Source: Arion vulgaris
Lineage: Eukaryota > Mollusca > Gastropoda > Stylommatophora > Arionidae
Length of the DNA stretch: 64,000 nucleotides
Direction of reading: 5' to 3'
NCBI GenBank assembly: GCA_020796225.1
Contig: CM036758.1
Span: forward strand, 27,327,897 to 27,391,896
Below, piece after piece: positions 56,250 through 64,000 of the stretch. The position numbers were made by a program, and so were the translations under genes. Each line of letters begins with the position of its first letter. Positions within the stretch are counted from its first letter, which is position 1. The notes beneath the pieces are model-generated. The model was not told the DNA's origin. It was given only the letters and a program-made list of their open reading frames with translations, and made no database searches.

Positions 56250-56470
56250 CTGGGGAACAGAATGGCTCGATCCGGATTCGAAGGTCGTGGGTTCGAATCC
56301 TGACCGCGTCAATTTGTTCCCAAGTGCATTTTTTCCAGAGAACCTAAGATTGTTGCCGGGGCTATGGAGTTCGTGCTTTGTACAATATTCTCGACAGGTG
56401 GCGTGCCATTTCTGTTGAGAAGTACCGAGCCATATAGAGTAAAGCCCGGTGCAATGAAGACAATCCTTAA
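56250..56470 (+). mobile_element. tRNA-headed SINE (family 5)
   Basis: A strong B-box-like GTGGGTTCGAATCCTGACCG at 56287-56308, preceded about 35 bases upstream by AATGGCTCGA, an A-box-like region. The body is unrelated to the other SINE families in the window apart from a shared GGAGTTCGTGC word. Confidence 0.6.
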
Positions 56471-56569
56471 AATTGTAGAACCACCCCCTCTCCCACTTTA
56501 AACTTCGAATGAAGTTTTGTATTCTCGAATATATACGTATTCAAAATATATATGCTAAAGTAATAGTTA

Positions 56570-57175
56570 AAACAAAGTACTGTAGTTTTACAAAAACAGT
56601 GACAATACATAGCAACGTTTCGACCAAAAGGCTTTTATCAAGCAACCGATACAACAGGAGTGACGAATTTCACTGCACAGCACACTACATATAGACTCCG
56701 ACAGACATATTCCAACGGAATAAAATGAAAATCTGCAACTAAAAATGAAAAACGAAATAAATGCAGAAAAATTAGAAGTGGAAAAGAAGAGAAACAATAA
56801 AAAATCAAGTAAATATATAACTTATATACATTTACCATATACACATATAGAATATGGAGCATGAGAAGGGAAAGTACTAAGAAACATAGGAATGTAGAAC
56901 GTTGAGCCCATGAGGCTGCAAGGTACCTTGTAACGAAATAAAACGATTATCCAGAGCTAATCGACCCACGATCATCAGAGGAGCATGATCGGATGGAAGT
57001 GACCTGGACGTCGCGAGCACCCAAATTGTTAGTTCCATTGAAATGAGTGGCTACATGGGTCACAGAGCATTGGTGTATATTGCGCAAATGATGGCCGAAA
57101 CGGTCACTAAGCATTTTGTCTGTTTCGCCGATATATGCAGTGTCACACCGCTTGCAAGTGATGCCAAGTGAAAAC
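56570..57175 (-). mobile_element. Penelope-like element, 3' end
   Basis: Minus strand: degenerate GIY-YIG-type endonuclease codons (CDTAYIGETDKMLSDRFG-like near 57130), an RDVQVTSIRSCSSDDR stretch near 56990, then the 3' terminal repeat to 56575 with a hammerhead-like motif at 56616-56642. The RT is not present. GIY-YIG next to RT is the defining pair of Penelope-like elements. Confidence 0.75.
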
Positions 57176-57375
57176 TGTCGTTACTGTCTATGGTGCAATT
57201 TCATGCACCGAATACATCGAACGACAACAAATGCAGTGGTTTGGACATGGAATATAACCAACTACCAATAACAGCATACAATGAAAAGAGATCAGGTACT
57301 AGAGCCAAGGGAAGACCAAGAAAAGATGGATAGACAATATCAAGACAACACTACATAAACACGGATATAATCATA
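57176..57375 (+). pseudogene. RTE-like LINE 3' fragment (subfamily C)
   Basis: Matches the unit at 13375-13560: EYIERQQMQWFGHG-like codons and a GRPRK-like motif, truncated at 57375. Its 5' edge is the same as that of the copies at 13375 and 32598, which may mean a common truncated progenitor. Confidence 0.65.
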
Positions 57376-57429
57376 ATAGCCGTCCATCACAAGCGACGAT
57401 GACAACAGCTTCAGACGTGTGCTGCTGCA

Positions 57430-58115
57430 CTTTTCTGGTGTGTGGGTAGGTGATTGTAGAGTTCAATCAAAGAACACAATCCCCTACCACAGGTGGGGCA
57501 TATATGATCAAGGTTAGAGATGTGGTTGTCGTGTATTCTGTCTTTTTGCACAGCTCGTTTTCTCTGTGCTTCAACGACACGACGATTGTCAGCTATGCGA
57601 GTTCATTTTGTGTTGCTGCAGCGCCACATTTGGCGATCTTGCACCAGGGATTCCCAGCACGTGGTGTCTATATCGAAGCATTTCAGAGACACTTTAAGAG
57701 TGTCTTTAAAGCGTTTTTCTGTTCACCAGCTAAACGTCTGCCCCTTCAAGTTCGCCATACATCAACTGTTTTGAGATGCGTTTATCAGGCATCCGAGCAA
57801 GGTGACAGACCCAACTAACTTGGGCTTTCTGCAACAGTTTGTTGACGCTTATGATCTTTGCTCTTCTGAGAACTTCGGTATCTGGAATTCTGTCCTTCCA
57901 GTTTATTTTTTAGTATCCTGCTTAGACAGCTTGTGTGGAAGTTGTTTAGTTTTCTTGCGCGTCTGCTATACACTGTCTATGTCTCGCTGACACATAGCGT
58001 TGTTAGCACTATGGCCCGGTAAACTTTCAGCTTTGGGGCTACGATTATCCCTTTCCGCTCCCACACAGTAACACGCAGCCTTCCGAATGCAGCACTGGCT
58101 TTGAATATCCTGTTG
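57430..58115 (-). pseudogene. CR1/L2-like LINE, C-terminal part
   Basis: Minus strand: a post-RT region (TVYSRRARKLNNFHTSCL near 57970, LEGQNSRYRS-like near 57890), then a KRISKQLMYGELEG-like stretch near 57730. Same 3' end as the fragment in the hAT (27250-27580). Many stops. Confidence 0.65.
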
Positions 58116-58119
58116 TTGA

Positions 58120-60115
58120 CCTCAGCGTCTCTCTCTCGATCCCGGCCTAGACTGATGAACCAACTTTTATCATGAATTTTACCGTGGATTTAAGGGACTC
58201 CGTTCCTCCGTACAGCTTTTCGCGAAGCTCTGTGTTTTGGGGCCAGGTTTCGTTTCTTAAACCTGCTATCCGTTGACAATCCTGCAGAACGTGTTCTGCC
58301 ATCATGTCCGCCTTTTTGCATGTGCACAGGCTAGTTGTGCCTATTTTAAATTTGTTGTACATGTGGGCGCGTAGCTTGTTGTGGCCTGTACGGAGGCGAA
58401 GTATAGCAACTTGTTCGCAGAGACAGACCATAGTATCCGTATCTGTTGGAATGCTGGGGATGGTCTTTTGTCCATTTGCCTCTTTAGTGCAAACCGATGG
58501 TTGTTCGGGCTTCCTCCTAACTGATCTCGTGATCAGTCTAAGGTAGTCACCCGCCTTCTTTGGCTAGTTTGTCGGCACGTTTGTTTCCACTTATATTACA
58601 GTGTGATGGAATCCACTGAATGACGGTGCGTTTGAGTGAGCGCGTTAGTTCATCGAGGGTCGCTTTGAGCTCATTCAGCTCTGTTTTGCCTACACTTTTG
58701 AGTGCCGTGATGACCGATACAGCATCGGTGAATATCACGACCTTATTGCGAGAGGTGCCTCTTCTCTCTAGGATCATTTCGGCCGCTGTCCTTATTGCCT
58801 CTGCCCAGTAATTATTCGAGTATTTGTCTGTGGCAATAACTTTTGTGACCGTAACTTTCTTTGAGAGTTTTAGCACCATTACTCCTCCACCATCTCTGAT
58901 TGCGTACCTTGCCGACCCGTCAGTGTACACATGTGTCCACTTATTTTCAGGGTATTCGGTTGATATGTGTTTCTCTGTGGCCGCTCTTCTTTCGAAGTTT
59001 TCTTGTTGACCTTTTTTAAGTATGCCTGTGATTGTTTCTCTTAGTTCTGGCATTATGATTTTCCACGGCGGGCACTTATCAGTTGCCGGGATTGGTTTGG
59101 TTTTGCATTTTGCTAGGACCGGGTGGTCTGAGGTCAGTGATTTAGCGATTTTTGCTAAGTTAGTTCTCTGTATTCTGCTTCTTTCAAATTCGTTCAATCT
59201 TTCATGCATAGGGTGGGAATCGAGTCGTTTAAGATCTTCGGCTAAGACTAAGAGTTTTCTGTCCTTCGATCTGTCATTGGTCGGATGACAGTGATTGTTT
59301 CCATTGCCTTTATGGACGTGGACTTCATGGCTCCAGTGATAATGCGCATTGCTTGATTTTGGATATTGCTCACTTTGGCAAATTGCTTGTTGGATGCATT
59401 ACTCCACGCTGCAATGCCGTACTCTAGGACTGGTCGTACTCTTCTGGAGTAGAGTGTTTTGAGAATTCTGGTGTTTGCTCCCCACGTAGAGCTTGCGAGT
59501 TTGCGCATCATCGTGAGCCTGTGTCTCGCTTTTGCCGTAGCATTTTCAATTTGTGAGCACCAAGTCCATTTTTGATCGAGTGTGACTCCGAGGTACGTTG
59601 GGGTCTTGCTTTCTGGAAGATCATGCCCATTGACTTTAAGTTTAATTTTGTGAACATGGCTGTTCTGCGATAACACAGAGTAAGTGGTTTTAGATGAATT
59701 TATGCTCATATTTCACTTTTTTTATCACACTTCCAGGTTATTTAACGTAACTTGTAGTCGATTTGTTGCTGTGGACATTGATTTTCTCTCGCCCATATTG
59801 CCAGGTCGTCGGCATACATGGCAGAGTGTACTCGCTCTGGTAGGCATGTGGCTAAGTCATTGACAAAGATTAGGAAAAGAGTTGGTGAGAGCACTCCTCC
59901 TTGGGGACTCCTTGCTCTAATGTGGCTTTCATGATAGTGTACCCCTGAACCCATGCTGTTCTGTTCTCAAGGTATCTATCAAGCCAATTGTACATTCTTC
60001 CCTTTATGCCGAGGGTGAGATTTAGTTTTAGGCCTTTCCAAACCGTGTCAAACGCCTTCTCCATATCTACCAAGACTGCCAGTGTCTGTTCTTTTTCTTG
60101 GAAACCATCCTCAGC
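58120..60115 (-). mobile_element. RNase-H LINE (family D), third copy, 5' part lost
   Basis: Minus strand: RT (MEKAFDTVWK near 60050; MYADDLAIWAREN near 59820; LGVTLDQKWTWCSQIE, LASSTWGANTRIL, MRIITGAMKST at 59248-59709), RNase H with an open frame 58547-59209 (YTDGSARYA, the YWAEAIR Glu, FTDAVSVITAL, WIPSHCNISGNKRAD), then the Cys/His motif CTCKKADMMAEHVLQDC (58147-58431). It is truncated at 60115 by a CR1-like fragment. The RNase H frame is the best preserved of the three family D copies. Confidence 0.85.
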
Positions 60116-61200
60116 GTCTATGTTTGCCGATCTGGATAAGATGCTTCCAAGTTAGGCGAAGCTGTCCGCTGGCATGAGACGCTGGTGTTCAATATTGATG
60201 ACTGGATCCTAGTACTGCTCTCTAGGGGCGGGCTGAAACATGACATCAGTGTTCTTGGAGTAAATGGTAAGGCCAAACATATCACAGGCCGTTGAGAACT
60301 TGTCCATGTAGGTTTGCATTTCTTCCTCAGAGTTGGTAGCGAGGGCGCAGTCCTCAGCAAACAACAGGTTTGAGATAAGTGATTCGTTACCTTGTTGGAG
60401 GATTTTAACCTCCTAAGATTGAATAGACTACCGTCTGCCCTGTATCTAATCTTTACCCCATGTTCATTGGATACCAAAAGACATCCATGAGCATGGCAGT
60501 AAACATCATGCTGAAGAGTGTTAGGGCCAGTACGGATCCTTGTTTGACGCCGTTGGTGACATTGAAGGCATCCGACAGCCCCACTTCATCAAGTACACGG
60601 GCCATCATACCCTCGTGAAACTGTTGAACTATCTTAATAAATTTCACTGGACATCTAAATGTTTTCATGATCTTCCATAGACCCTCTCTGTTGACCGTGT
60701 CGAAAGCCTTCGGCAGACCGACAAAGACCATGTAAAGATTATAATGCTGCTCTTGACATTTCTCCTGTAGTTGGCAAAAATTATGTCTGCTGTTCCACGA
60801 CACGCTCTGAAGCACCATGGGACTCAGGGAGTAATTCCTGTTCCAGGAGATCGATTAAGCGATTGAGGAGGACTGTGACCAGTATATTGCCAGCAATTGA
60901 CAGGAGGACTATCTGTATCCAGGGACAAGACAAGTCGAGACGACTGGAGATAGTACCAAATGCAGTTGGTGACCAGGGCTTTCTTCGTGCCTCGCCGTGC
61001 TCTATACGGTCCACGCCTTTCTAACCGTTGAGCCAGCAAGTGGCCTCATCCGCAAATTCAGTCTTATCCAGTCTTTGCATGCATAAGCAGACAGTGCCTA
61101 GCTTAGCGATGATGTTGTTCGACCCATCGGTTACCCTCACCTGGCATGATCGTTAGTGTGGCGTTGTAACCGTTGCCGTCGCTGTGCATGTTACAGCTAA
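60116..61200 (-). pseudogene. CR1/L2-like LINE, RT region
   Basis: Minus strand: SIAGNILVTVLLNRLID (near 60890), LPESHGASER, LYMVFVGLPKAFDTVNREGLWK (motif A, near 60720), DAFNVTNGVKQGSVLALTLFSMMFTAML (motif B; 60453-60818), IRYRADGSLFNLRRL (near 60430), then LLFAEDCAL at about 60340-60370, where the catalytic motif reads FAED instead of FADD. Frame breaks are present. 61020-61140 encodes RLDKTEFADEATC-like codons in a further frame. Confidence 0.8.
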
Positions 61201-61424
61201 ACTACAGGCAAGAGTTATATGTTGTAGTCACGTTATAACTATTATTTTGGCCGCCCTGCAGTGTGTAATTTTACATTTTCAGTCAAGCGGTTTCAACAGA
61301 ATAGACATATCTTCGCACTTGTGTCTGTCTCCAAAACTCACTGGACAATACTCTTGTCACAAAGTGTATTGATATTTTTCATCAACACAGAACAGGTTTT
61401 ATGCTGGTTCATTCAGTTCGGGCA
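61201..61424. other. Unannotated spacer
   Basis: Nothing recognised. Confidence 0.4.
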
Positions 61425-61635
61425 TATAATGCAAAGAAAGGTTTAGAACATTTGTTGACTACAGGTAAAATTCAGGGAAGGAGAGATCGTCGAAGACAGA
61501 GGGAGAAGATATTGGATCGCCTGAAACCATGGTTCGACTAAAGATCGAAGTCAGAACTGATTGCATGCACCAAGCAAAGAGAGTTGTGGAGAGACATGAT
61601 CGCCTACGCCGGCAGGCACGGCACTTGATTGCTTG
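61425..61635 (+). pseudogene. LINE 3'-end relic
   Basis: Plus strand codes for KGLEHLLTTGKIQGRRDRRRQRE, a stop, then ELWRDMIAYAGRHGT, a well-known ending of L2/RTE-like LINE proteins in animals. Only the last ~65 codons are present. Confidence 0.7.
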
Positions 61636-61639
61636 ATTC

Positions 61640-61857
61640 AGTTCTCTATATAGGGGATACTGAGAAACAGTGTTCGCCTCAAGCTCAGAAAGTGTCCAGT
61701 TCGCGTCCTTTATGGGAAGTTCTGTTTTTCTCCTCAGTGATTTATGACCTCATTGTTTGGGATATCGAGTGTCTAGTCCTATCCGAGAAGTAGTGAAAAT
61801 CGTAGGTTCAGTGTTTAAATCGAATACGTTAAAAAACATTTATCAGCTCATCATCAT
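61640..61857 (+). mobile_element. SINE related to 14610-15035, 3' part displaced by a LINE
   Basis: Shares CTCAGAAAGTGTCCAGTTCG, CTAGTCCTATCCGAGAAG, AAAATCGTAGGTTCAGTG and AAAACATTTATCAG with 33390-33580. It is interrupted at ATTTATCAG by the LINE at 61858. Confidence 0.65.
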
Positions 61858-63064
61858 CAGGTGCCGTTTCCACATCGAAGGTTGGCTGCAATGAATCTCC
61901 AGCATCCTCTGTCTTTCGCCTTGGTGTTGCACACTGCCAGACTGTAACCTGTCCCTTTCTTAAAGTTTTCCTCCCACTTATCTCTCGGTCTTCCTCTTGC
62001 TCTTCCCCTCAACTTTTCCCTCTAGTAAATATTTTATCATGGTATCATGTCTTTTTATGTGCCCAAAATACTTTACTTGTCTGAATTTTATTTCTCTTAA
62101 TAATTGTTTCTTCATGCCTAGTTTTCTTAAAACTTGTTTATTTGTCTGTTTTTCTGTCCATGAAACTCTGCCTACTCTTCTATATATCCACATCTCAAAT
62201 GCATCAATTCTGTCTTCTAACTGCTTGTTCATTGTCCATGTTTCCGAGCCATACATTAATATAGGATATATATAGCATTTGATCATTCTCATTTTAGCCT
62301 GTTTGTGATTTGTTTGAATGTCAGTAACTTTCTAATACTATTGAAATTATCCTTGGCCATTCCTATTCTCTTTTTAATTTCTGTAATACATCTTCCATCA
62401 TCTGTTATCATCTGACCGAGATATAAGAAGCTTTATACTTAATGTAGTAATTCTCCATGTATTTTTATATTCATTTTAGGTTTTTCCATTTCCTTGTTGA
62501 TTACCATAGTTTTTATTTTCTGTATGTTAATGTCTAATCCATATTCCTTGCTAGTTCTGTCCAATTGGTCCACTAGTTCTTGTAGATCTTGTTCATTTTC
62601 TGCTACCAATACTGTGTCATCTGCATATCTTAAGTTGTTTATTATTTTTCCATTGATCTTGAGTCCTGGCATTCCTCTAGTTGTTTGAAGATTTTCTCTG
62701 TGTAGATTTTAAATAGGCTTGGTGACAGAATGCATCCTTGTCTCACTTCTCTCTTTATGTCTATGTATGGAGAGTAGCTATTTTCATATTTTATTATTGC
62801 TGTCTGTTCCCAGTATATGTTACTTATTAGTCTGATATCATCCCCATCTAGGCCTATTTCTTGTAGACATATGATTAGCTTTTCATGTTGGACTCTGTCA
62901 AAAGCTTTACTATAATCAATGAAACACAAGTGGATACTTTTTTGCACTTCTATGTACTTGCCACGAGTATTCTTATACAAAGTATTGCCTCTCTTGTTCC
63001 TCTGTTCTTTCTAAAGCCAAACTGTTCTTCTCCTACTTCGAAAAAGGGGGAAGACTGCTGTAAA
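61858..63064 (-). mobile_element. LINE family F, RT to 3' end
   Basis: Minus strand: LCFIDYSKAFDRVQHEKLI (motif A), IKREVRQGCILSPSLFKIYTE (motif B; 62642-62980), INNLRYADDTVLVAENE (motif C YADD; 62439-62672), INIQKIKTMVI, then YPILMYGSETWTMNKQ, RVGRVSWTEKQTN and VKYFGHIKRHD (61978-62292). The 3' tail is a TGATGATGATGAG repeat (plus CTCATCATCATCA at 61858). It is interrupted at its 5' side by a Penelope-like element at about 63068. Confidence 0.85.
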
Positions 63065-63067
63065 ACT

Positions 63068-64000
63068 TGGTAAATAGTGAAACACGTACAAACAAAGTAC
63101 TATAGTTTTACAAAATACAGAAACAGTGACGATAAACAGCAACGTTTTGACCAAAAGGCCTTTATCAAACAAACGACACAACAGGAGTGACGAATTTCAG
63201 AGAACACTTACAAATGGACGATAACGGAAACATGCAAATTTATCTAATGAAAATCTGGGAATAAAAACGAATAACGAAACGAGTGCAACACAAAACTAGA
63301 AGTGGAAAAGAAGAGAAACGATATACAATCAAGTGAAAATATAAATTATATAAATGAAGCAAAAACACATATAGATTACAAGGCATGAGATGAGAAAGTA
63401 CTAAGATGCATAGGAATGTAATGCGTTGAGTCCAAGAGGCCACAAGGTACCATATAACGAAATAAAACGGTTCTCCAGAGCAAATCGACTACGATCATCA
63501 GAGGAACATGATCGGATGGCTGTGACCTGAACATCGCAAGCTCCTGAATGACCAGTATCATTGAAATGGGTAGCTACAGGGGCACAGAGCATTGGCGTAT
63601 ATCGCGCAAGTGACGAATCGGTCACTGAGTCTCTTGCCGGTTTGCCCAATATAGGCCTTGTTGCACTGCTTGCAGATAATGGCATAGATAATATTCCGGG
63701 ACTCGCACATGAAACTGTCTTCAATAACGAACGTGGCTTTTGGAAAAGACACAGTGCGGGTCTGTATTACATAAGCACACGTGTTGCAGTGCCGACGGCC
63801 ACACCGGATGGTGCCAAAATTACTTTGGATATTAGGCTTGAGGCGACTGTGAACCAACATATCCTTAAGACTTCTGTCCCGCCTGTACGCCACTAAAGGA
63901 TAGTGTTGGAAGATTGAGCGTGTCTCAGGATCAGACTGAAGAATGGAGAGATGACGGAATAAGATTTTCTTCACAAGGGAACTATGAGGGTAGAATGTTA
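63068..64000 (-). mobile_element. Penelope-like element, 3' part, cut by the window end
   Basis: Minus strand: open frame 63558-63974 with PLVAYRRDRSLKDMLVHSR, CGRRHCNTC, and the GIY-YIG endonuclease start (YAIICKQCNKAYIGQTGKRLSDRF). Then the frame 63401-63724 with ATHFNDTGHS and RSCSSDDRSRFALENRFI, and the 3' terminal repeat down to 63068 with GTGAAACACGTAC at its edge. A one-frame shift separates the two parts. The RT should lie to the right of the window. Confidence 0.85.

Noticed and set aside
56260..56320. Functional tRNA gene
   Set aside because: A good B-box but no acceptor or anticodon stem; fits a SINE head.
63561..63896. Plus-strand protein of 111 residues
   Set aside because: Antisense shadow of the Penelope-like GIY-YIG frame on the minus strand.

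Overview
The window is animal nuclear DNA, very rich in retroelements and tandem repeats. It has no bacterial-style gene organisation, rRNA, genuine tRNA gene or CRISPR. The only host gene I can support is a rhodopsin-like 7TM receptor, present twice. Its sequence (degenerate DRY and NPxxY motifs, single coding exon) and the mix of RTE-like, CR1/L2-like and RNase-H-bearing LINEs, Penelope-like elements, hAT and mariner relics and tRNA-headed SINEs suggest a lophotrochozoan, most plausibly a gastropod mollusc. That taxonomic call is an inference.

Layout. 1-12030: satellites with short LINE and SINE pieces. 12031-22175 is copy A of a segmental duplication, carrying an intact receptor gene (20757-21743). 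22992-28967 is a near-complete RNase-H LINE with a 13-bp target-site duplication (TSD); a hAT element with an 8-bp TSD splits its endonuclease. 29384-50025 is copy B of the duplication, with a frameshifted receptor (46960-47944) and many extra insertions. 50532-54812 is a LINE with a 12-bp TSD inserted in a 36-bp tandem array and itself hit by two further LINEs. 54813-64000 is a mosaic of LINE 3' ends, SINEs and two Penelope-like 3' ends.

The main interest is the paired locus. Each copy preserves the empty target site of an insertion found in the other: a 610-bp insert is in A only (empty site 30327-30335), and a 1960-bp internally deleted LINE is in B only (empty site 13344-13360). Several segments that are single-copy in A have become tandem arrays in B (27-bp x about 7, 63-bp x 4, 50-bp x about 33). 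Elsewhere, arrays run directly into retroelement sequence: a 17-bp array is built from a SINE head, a 34-bp array from a LINE coding segment, and a 30-bp array from a SINE body. The window therefore shows several cases of satellite birth from retroelements, with ancestral states visible in cis.

A 14-bp minisatellite (about 3.1 kb in A, 1.4 kb in B) precedes both receptor genes, just upstream of a conserved 3' splice site that abuts the start codon. Nearly all long open frames in the window are shadows of tandem repeats or eroded transposon frames. All coordinates of transposon fragments are approximate unless a TSD is stated.
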